Positions 42,779 to 52,964 of a stretch of 55,079 bases of DNA are shown in pieces. The DNA is from Desulfosarcinaceae bacterium (GTDB taxonomy: Bacteria; Desulfobacterota; Desulfobacteria; Desulfobacterales; Desulfosarcinaceae): the NCBI GenBank assembly GCA_030066015.1, contig JASJCL010000026.1, positions 1-55,079 on the forward strand. The letters run 5' to 3'. The notes beneath the pieces are model-generated. The model saw nothing but the letters and a program-made list of their open reading frames with translations, was not told the origin of the DNA and did no database searches. Within the stretch, counting starts at the first letter, position 1. Every line of letters starts with the position of its first letter. The position numbers were made by a program, and so were the translations under genes.

Positions 42779-43470
42779 ACCAAGGGCCATTCACGCAAAC
42801 AGCCAAAGTACCGCCCTTTGTGGCTTTCCACCCGAAGGAAACCTTTCGGAAACCGCAGGGAGCGCGCACCGAAAGGGCTCGCACCGCCGATATGGCAGTG
42901 ATTCCCGAAGACTTGCACCCTCCTGGAACGTTGCTACTTTGTTGCTATTGATTGCGAACATTGCGCGGAACAACACTGCTTGGGCCTTGGGTCGGGTAAC
43001 CGGTACTACCAAATTCACAGACAAAGCGGGAAGCGATTGCGGTCATACTGCGATAAGAACATCATCGCGCACGGAGACAACTATCCAGTCCGAACCAATG
43101 CAATCTACCAATGCTCTCCAATTGCAGTTGGCTCTGCTGGTCGTCATACGGGTACGTGCAGCAACCCTGTAAACGGATCGAACCCTTATATCGCTCACAC
43201 CGCTTTGCGCCTGCTGTACCGGACACCTTCCGACACCAACCGTTCCACCATATTGCCGCGCAGGAAACGGCGCTGTCCATCCCACCCAAATGCCTAAGGC
43301 GAGACGCGTGTGGTGTGGAAGAACACGGCAGCGCCGCTTTCAAGCGACACAATGTGTATGATCCCGAAAGCCTATTTGACCGTTAGGCCGTTAGATGCAG
43401 AGCCCCCATCTGGCGGCATCCCTTCAGTGTGAAGGAAAGAGGCAACCGACGTTCATGGAGGATCCGTACC
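42779..43470. other. Gene-poor spacer before the CheB-CheR gene
   Basis: About 690 bp of noticeably lower GC than the flanking genes. Open frames on both strands are short, lack ribosome-binding sites and resemble nothing I recognise. It could be a decayed gene or mobile-element remnant, but no transposase motif or terminal repeat is visible. Confidence 0.4.
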
Positions 43471-46400
43471 ATGTCCACTCCGAAAGAGCACCCAGAGGTG
43501 GCCGCCACCGCACCAGCGCCAGAGACGGATCTTCAGCTTCCCACTCACTACGTGGGCATCGGGGCTTCTGCCGGCGGGCTGGAGGCCATTGAAGCGTTCG
43601 TGGCCGAGATGCCGCCCAACAATTCGCTGGCGTTTATCATCGTTCAGCACCTATCGCCGGATTACAAAAGCCTCATGGTCGAACTCCTCTCCAAGCGCAC
43701 GGCCATGGCGGTGCATCGGGCCGAGAACGGAATGCTGGTTCAGGCCAATACCATCTATCTGATCCCCCCCAATAAAAGCCTGACCATCTTCCACGGCAAA
43801 TTGCTGCTCGGAGACCCGGAGCGTTCGCGCTCAGAGATTTTCTTGCCCATTGACATCTTTCTGAGATCCTTGGCGGATGATCAGAGCGATAAAGCGATCG
43901 GCATCATCCTTTCGGGTACCGGCAGTGACGGGATGCGGGGCGTACGTGCCATCAAAGATTCCGGCGGGATGGTGATGGTGCAGGATGAGACGACGGCGAA
44001 GTTCGATGGGATGCCGCGCAGCGCGATCTCTACGGGATTGGCCGATTTTATCCTGCCACCCAATGAAATGCCGCGCCAGCTGCTGGCCTTCGTGGAACAC
44101 CCAGAGAAGACCCGGTCGGCACGCTCCGACACCATCTTAACCGACGAGGATGGGCTGACCCGCATCTTCGCCCTGCTGCGGGACCGCCACAAAATCGACT
44201 TTACCTACTACAAGCCCACAACTGTGGTCCGGCGGATCGAACGCCGAATGGCGGTCAATCATATCGACGATCTGCAGGACTACGTGAAATTTCTCGAAAG
44301 CTATAAGCGCGAACTCACGATCCTCTACCGTGAGCTCCTCATCGGGGTCACCCGCTTTTTTCGCGACGCAGACGCTTTTCAGATGTTGGCCGACCAATAC
44401 CTCCCAAAACTACTCGGAAGTATCACAAATGAGCCGGTACGGTTCTGGGTGGCCGGCTGCTCGACAGGCGAAGAGGCCTATACTCTGGCCATCCTCTGCC
44501 GGGAGTGTATGGAAGCGACTGACCGAAAGCTGGACTTGAAAATTTTCGCCACCGACGTGGACAACGAATCGATTCTGTACGCCGGCAATGGTGTCTATCC
44601 GGAGAGTATCGCCGCCGATCTGTCACCAAAACTCTTGTCGAAATACTTTGTCCGTCGTGACGACAGCTTCAAAGTCGCCCGCAGCATCCGCGAGATGGTG
44701 GTGTTCGCCCAACACAACCTCATCAAGGATCCACCCTTCACCAATATCGAGCTGATCTCCTGTCGCAATCTGCTCATCTATCTTCAGCCGATCCTGCAGA
44801 CGAAGGTGATGGACTATTTCAACTTTTCACTGAACACCAACGGCATCCTCTTCTTAGGGCACAGTGAAACGACCGGTGAGATGGTGGATTATTTTGAACC
44901 GCTCAACCACCGCTGGAAAATCTATCGTGCCAAGGGCAGGAGCAAGCAGGCGGTGCTGAACCTGGACCCCAAACAGGTACGTCCCCTCCCCAGCCGGTTT
45001 ACGCGTCCCAAATACCTGGGGCCGCAGCAGGCGATGCGCATGTTCGAGGAGGAGCGCATTCTGGATCGTCTCTTGGTTTCCCTCTCGGACGATTATCTTC
45101 CCTTAACCTTGATGGTGAATGAGCAGATGGAGCTGCTCCATGTGGTGGGCGACGCCAGTGGCATCATCGGATACCCCTCTGGACCCGTCGTCAATGATAT
45201 CTCGCGGATCGCCGTGAAGGACCTGACCATCCCCTTCTCCACCGGCATCCAAAAGGTCTTCAAGAGCCAGGAGGAGGTGCGCTACTCCAACATCCGCATC
45301 CATCTCAAGGGGGGCACCCGCACCATCGATATGCGCATCAAGCCGCTGACGCGCAAAAAGGGGCAGGTCCCCTTGGCGGCGATTCTGATTGATGAAACAG
45401 AGCATCTTCAAGACCGGAAGATCGCCGACGTGGTTCCCGATTACGACATTGATAAAGAGGCGGCCCAACGCATCCAGGATCTGGAACAGGAGCTGCAGTT
45501 CACCCGGGAGAACCTGCAGGCAACCATAGAAGAGCTGGAGACCTCCAACGAAGAACTCCAGGCCACCAACGAGGAGCTGTTGGCCAGCAACGAAGAGTTG
45601 CAGAGCACCAATGAGGAACTCCAATCGGTCAACGAGGAGCTCCACACGGTGAACACCGAGTATCAGCACAAAATTATTGAACTCACCGAACTCAACAACG
45701 ACATCAACAATTTGATGGAAAGCACGGAGGTGGCGACCCTCTTCATCGATGAGAATATGGAGATCCGACGATTCACCCCCCAGCTGAAAGCGCTGTTCAA
45801 AATTATTGACCGCGACATCGGCCGTCCCGTCTCCCATCTCTCCCACCACCTTAGCGGCATCGATCCGGTCGCGATTATCGAGACCGTCCATGACACCAAC
45901 AAGCCCGCCGAGGCAGAGGTACAAACAGCCTCGGGCAGCTGGTTCAAGATGCGGGTCCTGCCCTATCGCATCGGCAATGGCAGCTTTTCCGGTTCGGTTC
46001 TCATCTTTATCGACATCAGCGATTTAAAGGCGACCGAGCACCAACTGCAGATACAACAGGCCAAGTTGGAGCAGCAGGTACAACTGCACAAATTGCTCTC
46101 CAAGCTCCTGGCCATGGCGCAGTCCAATGGAATGGATGTGTACGATTTCGCCAAGCGGGCCGTCGACCTGGTACCCAAGGCCTATATGCATCCGGAGGAG
46201 ATCTGCTGCCGAATCTCCATCGAGGACCAAGTGTTTGTCTCTCATAATTTCCGCACCTCATCGATCCATTTGTCGAAATCGTTCCATCAAGACGGATTGG
46301 GCAGGGGGCGCATCGAGGTGTTTCACGCCACTGGAAAGGTGTCGATGGACGCTTTCCACCAGCAGGAGCAGGAGCTCCACATTCTCGCCACCATCACGGA

Positions 46401-46479
46401 CCGACTGGAGATGATTTTCGGCCAATTGCACGTCGCATCACGGATGGGGGGCAATACCCAAACTGTCGTTCTACGGTGA
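43471..46479 (+). CDS. CheB-CheR fusion with coiled coil and PAS domain
   Basis: 1002 residues; the ATG at 43471 follows GGAGG. The CheB methylesterase domain (about 25-215) has its catalytic triad: Ser in GASAGG (Ser33), His in VQHLSPD and Asp in GTGSDGMRG. The CheR methyltransferase domain (about 225-490) contains [13 protein letters not shown] and the SAM-binding [19 protein letters not shown]-like region, a striking coiled coil at about 680-730 built from repeated NEELQ units, another PAS (about 735-860) and a C-terminal part of about 130 residues follow. No kinase domain is present. The protein probably modifies a receptor or signals by protein contact with the hybrid kinase encoded 52 bp downstream. 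Confidence 0.92.
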   Translation: MSTPKEHPEVAATAPAPETDLQLPTHYVGIGASAGGLEAIEAFVAEMPPNNSLAFIIVQHLSPDYKSLMVELLSKRTAMAVHRAENGMLVQANTIYLIPPNKSLTIFHGKLLLGDPERSRSEIFLPIDIFLRSLADDQSDKAIGIILSGTGSDGMRGVRAIKDSGGMVMVQDETTAKFDGMPRSAISTGLADFILPPNEMPRQLLAFVEHPEKTRSARSDTILTDEDGLTRIFALLRDRHKIDFTYYKPTTVVRRIERRMAVNHIDDLQDYVKFLESYKRELTILYRELLIGVTRFFRDADAFQMLADQYLPKLLGSITNEPVRFWVAGCSTGEEAYTLAILCRECMEATDRKLDLKIFATDVDNESILYAGNGVYPESIAADLSPKLLSKYFVRRDDSFKVARSIREMVVFAQHNLIKDPPFTNIELISCRNLLIYLQPILQTKVMDYFNFSLNTNGILFLGHSETTGEMVDYFEPLNHRWKIYRAKGRSKQAVLNLDPKQVRPLPSRFTRPKYLGPQQAMRMFEEERILDRLLVSLSDDYLPLTLMVNEQMELLHVVGDASGIIGYPSGPVVNDISRIAVKDLTIPFSTGIQKVFKSQEEVRYSNIRIHLKGGTRTIDMRIKPLTRKKGQVPLAAILIDETEHLQDRKIADVVPDYDIDKEAAQRIQDLEQELQFTRENLQATIEELETSNEELQATNEELLASNEELQSTNEELQSVNEELHTVNTEYQHKIIELTELNNDINNLMESTEVATLFIDENMEIRRFTPQLKALFKIIDRDIGRPVSHLSHHLSGIDPVAIIETVHDTNKPAEAEVQTASGSWFKMRVLPYRIGNGSFSGSVLIFIDISDLKATEHQLQIQQAKLEQQVQLHKLLSKLLAMAQSNGMDVYDFAKRAVDLVPKAYMHPEEICCRISIEDQVFVSHNFRTSSIHLSKSFHQDGLGRGRIEVFHATGKVSMDAFHQQEQELHILATITDRLEMIFGQLHVASRMGGNTQTVVLR

Positions 46480-46531
46480 TGCGTTGGTCGCCCCCCCGAT
46501 GACGCATCCCGCAGCGAGAAGAGAGGCGCCC

Positions 46532-48640
46532 ATGGAACAGGACAACGGCGCAGATCAGCACTTCGGGCAGCTTCGCGAACAGGCCCTCATGCGCATCCGG
46601 CGTGGCTCTGCCCCCACCTCAGAAACGCCCGTCGAAGATATCACGCGCGTCGTGGAGGAGCTCCAAATACACCAGATAGAGCTGGAGCTCCAAAATGAAG
46701 CGCTGCGCGATGCCCAGCAGGAACTCTCCTTGTCCCGCGACCGCTACTTGGAACTCTACCACCATTCTCCCGTGGGATATGCCATTACAAATGCGGTGGG
46801 TATCGTACTGCACGCCAATGAAACCCTCGGCGACATGCTCCAGTTGGACATCGCTGCCATTCTGAACCGGCCGTTGACAGAATTCATGGCGGCGCCGGAC
46901 AGTGTGCAATTCCTCAGTCGATATCGCGCCTTCTTCAAGAACCCGACCCAGAAGCGTTTGGAAGTCTGTCTCAAAAAGTCCGATGACCGGCCGATCGAGG
47001 TGCGCCTGATGGGTCGGCGGATGAACGCCTCGGGTGCGCTCGCATCCGACAAGGCCCTGGCCGGTCAGCTCATGCTCAGCATCAGCGACATCACCGACCG
47101 CAAGGCGGCCCAGAGAGCCATCATGAGGGCCAAGCGGGAATGGGAACAAACCTTCGATGCAGCGACCGATCTCATTGTGATCGTCGATCACCAGCAGGTC
47201 ATCAAACGGGTCAACCGTGCTTTCGCGGATCGTATCGGCAAGCCCCCCAGAGAGTGTATCGGCCTTAACTGCGACGAGAGCCTCTGCGGCAGCGGCGCCG
47301 ACGCAGCCGCGCATCGACGCTACCGCGGTATGGTCCAGGGGGAGGCGGCGGTCCAGATGGAGGCCCATATCGAAGCGCTGGCCGGCGACTTCATCGTCTC
47401 GGCCACACCCTTCACTCCGCATGACAATCTGCCGCCCTGGCGCATTCTCGTGTTTCACGATGTCACCGAGCGCAAACGCGCCGAGCGGGAGGTGCGCAAG
47501 ACGCGGAATCTCGAATCGATCGGGATGTTGGCCGGCGGTATTGCCCACGACTTCAACAACATCCTGGTGAGCATCATCGGCAATATCGAACTGGCCCAGA
47601 TGCAGGATGGTGATCTCCAGAAGATAACGCACTTTCTCGACAGGGCGCTGACTGCATCTGAACTCGCCAAGGCGTTGGCCAGCCGGCTGTTGACCTTCTC
47701 TCAAGGCGGGACACCGCGCCCCAGCCCCACGGACCTGCGCGGCCTGATCACGGACACTGTGGAGATCAGCGTCAACGACACCAAGATCCACACGGAGGTG
47801 ACCTTCGCCGAAGATCTAAGGCCGGTGATGGCCGATGACATTCAGCTGAAGAATGTGCTTCAGAACGTGCTGCTCAATGCGGCGGAGGCGATGCCCCAGG
47901 GCGGCCGCATCATCATCGAAGCGCGCAACCTGGACATCGTCAACCGGGATGGGCTCTCCATGGAACCGGGTCACTACATCGTGATCCGGGTACGGGACAC
48001 CGGCCGCGGTATTGATCCCGATGATCTCGAGAGAGTGTTCGACCCCTATTTCACCACCAAAAGCATGGGCGCCGAAAAGGGGATGGGACTGGGGCTGTCC
48101 ATCGCCTATAGCATCGTCAAGCAGCACGGCGGCAAGGTGACCATCAACTCCACCGTCAGCCGCGGCACCGTCGTCAATCTCTTCCTGCCAGCCATGTACA
48201 ATGGTCTGCGGGCGCCGCTGAATTCCCCGTCGTCACCGACTGCGGCGGCAGTGGAGTTGCCCAAGTTTTTGATCATGGAGGATGAGAGTGCGTTGTGGGA
48301 TATGATGGATCAGCTCCTCAGCGGTCTCAATTGCAGAGCCGATTTTGCTGCCAACGGCCCCGAAGCACTGGCCCTCTTCCGACACGCCCAGCAGACGGGC
48401 CAGCCTTACACCGCCCTGCTGCTGGATCTGACGATTCGGGGCTCTGATGAGGGTGGCCGGGAGGTGGTGCAGAAGATACTCGAGATCGATCCCAGTGCAC
48501 GGGCGGTGGCCTTCAGTGGGTATACCAACGATCCGGTCTTCTCGGATCACCGCCACTACGGCTTCATCGACACCCTGACGAAACCCTTCAAGCTGGCGGA
48601 GCTTCGAGAACTCATTCAGCGGCTGATACCACCGCAATAA
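46532..48640 (+). CDS. Hybrid histidine kinase: PAS-PAS-HisKA-HATPase-REC
   Basis: 702 residues; AGAGAGG precedes the ATG at 46532. After a short helical leader with VVEELQIHQIELELQNEALRD split by a coiled coil, two PAS domains (about 65-195 and 205-325) are followed by HisKA with GGIAHDFNNILVSIIGN, HATPase with DTGRGIDPDD and GMGLGLSIA, and a C-terminal receiver with the phospho-Asp in ALLLDLTIRG. The receiver lacks the usual DD pair at its start, having MEDESALW. There is no membrane helix. It is the probable partner of the CheB-CheR fusion; the pairing recalls chemotaxis-like or stress-sensing signalling rather than flagellar control, as no che or fla genes are near. Confidence 0.9.
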   Translation: MEQDNGADQHFGQLREQALMRIRRGSAPTSETPVEDITRVVEELQIHQIELELQNEALRDAQQELSLSRDRYLELYHHSPVGYAITNAVGIVLHANETLGDMLQLDIAAILNRPLTEFMAAPDSVQFLSRYRAFFKNPTQKRLEVCLKKSDDRPIEVRLMGRRMNASGALASDKALAGQLMLSISDITDRKAAQRAIMRAKREWEQTFDAATDLIVIVDHQQVIKRVNRAFADRIGKPPRECIGLNCDESLCGSGADAAAHRRYRGMVQGEAAVQMEAHIEALAGDFIVSATPFTPHDNLPPWRILVFHDVTERKRAEREVRKTRNLESIGMLAGGIAHDFNNILVSIIGNIELAQMQDGDLQKITHFLDRALTASELAKALASRLLTFSQGGTPRPSPTDLRGLITDTVEISVNDTKIHTEVTFAEDLRPVMADDIQLKNVLQNVLLNAAEAMPQGGRIIIEARNLDIVNRDGLSMEPGHYIVIRVRDTGRGIDPDDLERVFDPYFTTKSMGAEKGMGLGLSIAYSIVKQHGGKVTINSTVSRGTVVNLFLPAMYNGLRAPLNSPSSPTAAAVELPKFLIMEDESALWDMMDQLLSGLNCRADFAANGPEALALFRHAQQTGQPYTALLLDLTIRGSDEGGREVVQKILEIDPSARAVAFSGYTNDPVFSDHRHYGFIDTLTKPFKLAELRELIQRLIPPQ

Positions 48641-48764
48641 GTGTGCGACGGCGCGTCATCTTCTCAGAGGACCCAATACTAGAGAGGATCCGTCCACCCG
48701 CTCTGGGCAGAGATCTTTCCGGCGATCCAGCGCGGCAGCAACGCCGAAGCGCCCGCGGTTGACG

Positions 48765-51707
48765 CTACTTGGCGGGGGTGATGACGATCACCGCCGCCGC
48801 CGCCGGATCGAGATAGCGCTGCGCCAGCCGCTGAAGTTCAACGGCGGAGATATTCCCATAGCTGGCGACGATGCTGCGCGACCAATCAAGCTGCTGGGGA
48901 TGGCGGTGACTGCCGGAGAGGACGCTGCCCAGCCAGTAACGATTGGTTTCACGCATGTCGCGAATACGGCTCACCGTCGGATGGATGACCCGCTGAAGTT
49001 CGTCTTCATCGGCAGATGATGTCGCCAGCGTTGTGGCGATGGCCTTGACTGCCGCCACCATGCGGTCCGCTTCCTGCGGTGACACCGTCACCATCACCTG
49101 AAGAAATCCATATCCCTTATAGGCACGGCTCGTGCGATGAAAAGCGAAGGGTGAATAGCTGGCCCCCCAGTTTTCACGGATCTCCACGCGCAGCCGTTCG
49201 GTGAAGAGATCGGCCAAGGCATTGAGCCGCCGGGTTCGATCGATGTCCCACATATCGGTCGTAGCAAAGGAGACCACCACCATGCTTTTGTCGATTTGGG
49301 TGTTGACCGCCACACGCAGGCGTTCCCCTTTGGGGAAGCGCGGCTCGAGACGGGCGGCGGGCGGCGGTTCTTCGCCGCGGGCAGGAAGGCTACCCAGGTA
49401 ACGGGCGGCCAGCTGCACAGCGGTTTCTGGATCGAAATCGCCCACCAAAGAAAGTTCGAGAGGGCCTTGGGCCAGGGCGGCGGACATCCACTCTTCGACC
49501 TGATCGAGCGATAAACGCGCCAGCGCCTCGGGACGGGGAGGCCAGCCGAAACGGGTATCCCCACCCGCCAGAAACCGTATCCCTTCAAGACCCAGGGCGC
49601 TGTCGATGGAGGTCAAGGCCCGCTGATGGGCCTGCTCGAACTGCTCCACTGCAATGCGGTAGGCGTCTGGACGGAATCCCGGATCGGTCAGATGCGCCCG
49701 CAGCAGTTGAAAGAGCAGCTCCAACTCCGTGGTGATACTCTCGCCGCCGAGGCTGAAATGATCTTCGTTGACATCGAAGGCCACCCGCGTGCTGGTCCCC
49801 GCCAGGGCCGTTTCCAGTTGGGTTCGATTGAGCGATCCCAGTCCGCTCTCGTATAAGACATCCTCTGTCAATCGCCCCAGCCCTTCGGCCTGAGCGGGCA
49901 CATCCCTGCGCCCCCGTCCAAAAACGAGCGCAGCGGTCACTTCATTGGCGGCAAAAGAGGTCGGTTTCAGATTCAGGTGGACGTCATTCTCGAAGACGAT
50001 CTGCTCGACACCGAGGTCGGGTATCGTCACGCGACGACGGATCTCTCCGCTGACGGCAGGCGCCGCTTCGTAAGGAAACCGCAGGGCTACCTGCGCATCC
50101 GGCGGAGAAACGGCGACCTTGCTGCTGGCGAGATAGCGTTGTTGGATGACCGCTTCAGGAGAGAGCGCCGCTGGCGTCAGGTCCACATTGCCCGTCACCA
50201 TCACCAGGCGGTGATCACGCTCCCAAAGGTCGATGAAGACGCTGTGCAGTTGCGCCGCACTGGCGCTTTTGACCACCGGAGCATACAGATCCCACTCTTG
50301 CTGGGCATCCTGCATAACGCGGTCCATCCCCAGGTGGCGGATGATACGTCGGGCGATCGCTTTACTTTCCCGATTGGCGGCCGTTTTCAGGCTCTCCGCC
50401 AGTCCGGACAACAGCTCTTTGCGTACCCGCTCAACCTCCTGAGTGGTAAAGCCATAGCGCAGCACCTGCCGTAGCGTTTGTTCCAGTGCTGCGAGCGCTA
50501 CTTCCCACCGCTCGGGTGGGGTTTCGGCGGTGAGAATGGCGTATTCGATCTCGCGCAGATAACGCCCGGCCCCGATACCGGCACTGGTGAAGGGGCGGTC
50601 TGCTTCCCGCAAGCGGGCATCCAGGCGATTCTGGACGATGGCGGTGGCCATGTAGGCCAACATCTCCTTGTGCTGAAGGGCGACACTGTCGGGGACATGG
50701 GGTTGGGTGCGCAAAACTTGGAGAGAAACGGTAGTGGCACCCTCCTCCGGCTCGAAGTGATAAAACGGCTTCACACCTCGGTGTTGCAATGTGCCCAGCA
50801 CCGGTTCGGGCCGGGCCGGTGCGCGGGCCCGCATGCTGCCCAGATCGGATGCGATCCAATTTGTCGCCTTGGTCGGATTCATATCGCCAATCACAACCAA
50901 GACCATCTTCTCCGGCCGATACCAGGCATCGTAGTAGGCCTTGAGCCGTTGCTGATCGGCGGCGGCAATTACCTCGGGATGGCCAATGGGCAGCCGCCGC
51001 GTAATCAGCAACCCTGGGTATTGAAATTCGAGAGAGGCGACGTAGGTACGATAGCCAGCAGAATCACGACTGCGCCGCTCGGCCTGGATGACGCCGCGTT
51101 CCTTGTCGATCTCTGCGGGCAGCAGCAGCGCGCCTTCAGCAAAATCCCGCATTACCTTGAGTCCCTCGCGGAAGTGCTCTTCATCGCCGCTGGGCAGGAG
51201 AATGTCGTAGACAGTCTCCTGGAAACTCGTATGGGCGTTGGCGTCGGGACCGAAATTCATTCCGATGCGTTGAAAGTACTTGACCAGTTCGCCCGGCGGA
51301 AAATGGGTTGAGCCGTCAAAGGCCATGTGCTCGAGGAAGTGGGCCAGGCCCTGTTCCGTATCCGACTCCTGCAGCGATCCCGCCTGTATGAGCAGGTGCA
51401 TGCTGACCCGACCAGGGGGCTTTTGGTTGGGCATGACGAGATACCGCAGCCCGTTGGCCAGTCGGCCGAACTGCATGGCGGGATCCGGCGCCAGGTCGCT
51501 GTGCTCATGGGGCCAGGGGACACCACTGGCGGAGGTCGATGCATCAGCGACGGTTGCGGCGACCGGCGGATGGGGTCCTCGTATCTCTGAAGCGCATCCG
51601 GACAGCACCCAGGAAAAGCAGAGTGCCGTCAGGAGGATGAAATGCGCCAGAGCGTTATGGCGGATGGATCGGGTGTGTGCTTGAACTTGCGGTGTGGTCA
51701 GTCTCAT
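48765..51707 (-). CDS. M16 family zinc metallopeptidase, lipoprotein
   Basis: 980 residues. GGAAGG precedes the ATG at 51707. A lipoprotein signal ends in the lipobox VLSGC (Cys38). The inverted zinc site HFLEH (123-127) lies in GLAHFLEHMAFDGSTHFPPG, with the third ligand Glu expected about 75 residues later in the segment around EIDKERGVIQAERRSRDS. The protein contains both active and inactive M16 halves (four subdomains), like pitrilysin or PqqL, and is thus a single-chain enzyme. It should degrade short peptides in the periplasm or at the outer membrane. It is convergent with the hybrid kinase gene, 124 bp apart, and stands alone. Confidence 0.93.
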   Translation of the reverse strand: MRLTTPQVQAHTRSIRHNALAHFILLTALCFSWVLSGCASEIRGPHPPVAATVADASTSASGVPWPHEHSDLAPDPAMQFGRLANGLRYLVMPNQKPPGRVSMHLLIQAGSLQESDTEQGLAHFLEHMAFDGSTHFPPGELVKYFQRIGMNFGPDANAHTSFQETVYDILLPSGDEEHFREGLKVMRDFAEGALLLPAEIDKERGVIQAERRSRDSAGYRTYVASLEFQYPGLLITRRLPIGHPEVIAAADQQRLKAYYDAWYRPEKMVLVVIGDMNPTKATNWIASDLGSMRARAPARPEPVLGTLQHRGVKPFYHFEPEEGATTVSLQVLRTQPHVPDSVALQHKEMLAYMATAIVQNRLDARLREADRPFTSAGIGAGRYLREIEYAILTAETPPERWEVALAALEQTLRQVLRYGFTTQEVERVRKELLSGLAESLKTAANRESKAIARRIIRHLGMDRVMQDAQQEWDLYAPVVKSASAAQLHSVFIDLWERDHRLVMVTGNVDLTPAALSPEAVIQQRYLASSKVAVSPPDAQVALRFPYEAAPAVSGEIRRRVTIPDLGVEQIVFENDVHLNLKPTSFAANEVTAALVFGRGRRDVPAQAEGLGRLTEDVLYESGLGSLNRTQLETALAGTSTRVAFDVNEDHFSLGGESITTELELLFQLLRAHLTDPGFRPDAYRIAVEQFEQAHQRALTSIDSALGLEGIRFLAGGDTRFGWPPRPEALARLSLDQVEEWMSAALAQGPLELSLVGDFDPETAVQLAARYLGSLPARGEEPPPAARLEPRFPKGERLRVAVNTQIDKSMVVVSFATTDMWDIDRTRRLNALADLFTERLRVEIRENWGASYSPFAFHRTSRAYKGYGFLQVMVTVSPQEADRMVAAVKAIATTLATSSADEDELQRVIHPTVSRIRDMRETNRYWLGSVLSGSHRHPQQLDWSRSIVASYGNISAVELQRLAQRYLDPAAAAVIVITPAK

Positions 51708-52045
51708 CAATACCTTCCTGCTGAAAAACTGAGGCGACCCTTCGTCAGGAGATCAAGGTCTTCCCAGGAGAAGCGTTCATGATGGGACAAGATAAGACGG
51801 ACCCATAGGGGATGCAACGTCAGGGGTCGGCCAGAAATCTGCCATGGCGGGTAGGTGCAAGCGCCGTCATGCGAATGAAAAAACCCTTCCGGTTGCGGAT
51901 TCAACCGAAAGGGTTTTTCGAACGTGCGGCACCAGCGGATACGGGAAGGGGCTGCTATCTGGCGGCCCGCAAAAGGCGCAAGCGCCGAAGCAGGGGCCTA
52001 CCGTTAAACGGACAGGGCGGATTCGCGTGGGCTGCTGTAAGCGGC
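51708..52045. other. Intergenic region between the histone-like and peptidase genes
   Basis: About 340 bp. It contains the terminator at 51877-51918 and the presumed promoter of the peptidase gene, which I cannot place. No gene is seen. Confidence 0.5.
51877..51918 (-). terminator. Intrinsic terminator after the histone H1-like gene
   Basis: On the minus strand a stem of about 14 bp with one mismatch (AACCCTTTCGGTTG against CAACCGGAAGGGTT) is followed by TTTTTCATTC. The A-rich other side could also make it work, less well, in the plus direction. Confidence 0.8.
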
Positions 52046-52486
52046 TTAGGCCTTGATGTAGACGCCACGCGACTTGGCTTTGATCTTCCCTTTTTTGGAC
52101 AGTTTGTAGAGCGCATTGCTCAACTGACGAGATTCCAGAGCGGTCTTGCTTTTGAGGGCGGCGATGGTGGCACCGTTGCGGCTTCGCTTGATGACATCAA
52201 AGACGCGGTCGAGAACGGTGCTGGCGGCGGCCTTCGCCGGGGCTTTCTTCGCAGCGGCTTTCTTGGGAGCCGCCTTTTTGGCAGCCGCTTTCTTCGGCGC
52301 CGCTTTCTTCGGTGCGGCTTTCTTCGGCGCGGCTTTTTTCGGTGCAGCCTTCTTTGGCGCGGCTTTCTTGGCCGGCGCCTTGGCGGTTTTGAGCTTCTCT
52401 ACTTGGGCAGTGATTTTGTCTACCTGCTTGGCCAGGGTTACGAGGTTCTTGGAGATGGTCTTCAACTGCGTTTGCAATTTCTTCAT
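52046..52486 (-). CDS. Histone H1-like DNA-binding protein with KKAAP repeats
   Basis: 146 residues; the ATG at 52486 is preferred because a TTG five codons earlier overlaps the GGAGGG site. The N-terminus (about 1-38) is a coiled-coil helix (LKTISKNLVTLAKQVDKITA). Residues 40-85 are nine KKAAP/KKAAA units, very like the tails of eukaryotic H1 and bacterial AlgP/HctB-type proteins. Residues 88-146 form a winged-helix-like domain (VLDRVFDVIKRSRNGATIAA and ending RGVYIKA). It should bind DNA without sequence preference and act as a nucleoid protein. A terminator follows, so it is transcribed alone. Confidence 0.85.
   Translation of the reverse strand: MKKLQTQLKTISKNLVTLAKQVDKITAQVEKLKTAKAPAKKAAPKKAAPKKAAPKKAAPKKAAPKKAAAKKAAPKKAAAKKAPAKAAASTVLDRVFDVIKRSRNGATIAALKSKTALESRQLSNALYKLSKKGKIKAKSRGVYIKA
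52232..52369 (-). repeat. Tandem 15-bp coding repeats for KKAAP units
   Basis: Nine imperfect copies of a 15-bp unit encode Lys-Lys-Ala-Ala-Pro/Ala. Synonymous differences between copies suggest the array is old enough to have diverged, but copy number could still vary by slippage. Confidence 0.85.
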
Positions 52487-52964
52487 AGGGAATCCCTCCA
52501 AAAGGTTTTTGATTTTACTCAGAATTTTAAATCCTTATCTGAGCAGTAATACATCGCCCGACGCTTGTCAACTACTATTAAGGAGAAAAGTAACCCTCCC
52601 TTGACATCCGTCAGACGCTGTGAAACAAGGTTTCACCGGGATTTGTGATGATGCGCTAGCGGAGCGACAAAGAAATCTTCGCGCCAGCCAACGAGGGATG
52701 CGGCTCTATCAACGGTGGACGTCATAGAACCAGATCTGTACGACTATCGGTCTCAAGGAGAAATCTCTTTAGATTTTTTTAAACTTTTTGAGGCGGTTAT
52801 TGAATCTATCGGTGGTAGGACGCCATGGTGAACCAAGCCAAGGTAACCCGGTGAGGCGACTGGCGGTAGTGCCGACACCATGACGCAGGCGCCCTCAGTA
52901 ACCCGCTAAATTAAGGGGATCGCGCTCCTTCTGGCAGCGCCCAGCGTTGGAGAGTAAAGACGAG
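52487..52964. other. Divergent intergenic region between the histone-like and helicase genes
   Basis: About 480 bp, AT-richer than the flanks. It must hold both promoters; a TTGACA on the minus strand (52566-52571) has no well-spaced -10. A short AT-only hairpin with a T-run (52761-52780) is too weak to call a terminator. No gene is seen. Confidence 0.45.

Noticed and set aside
52761-52780. A terminator formed by AAATCT/AGATTT and a T-run
   Set aside because: The stem is six bp and almost all A-T, and no plus-strand gene precedes it.
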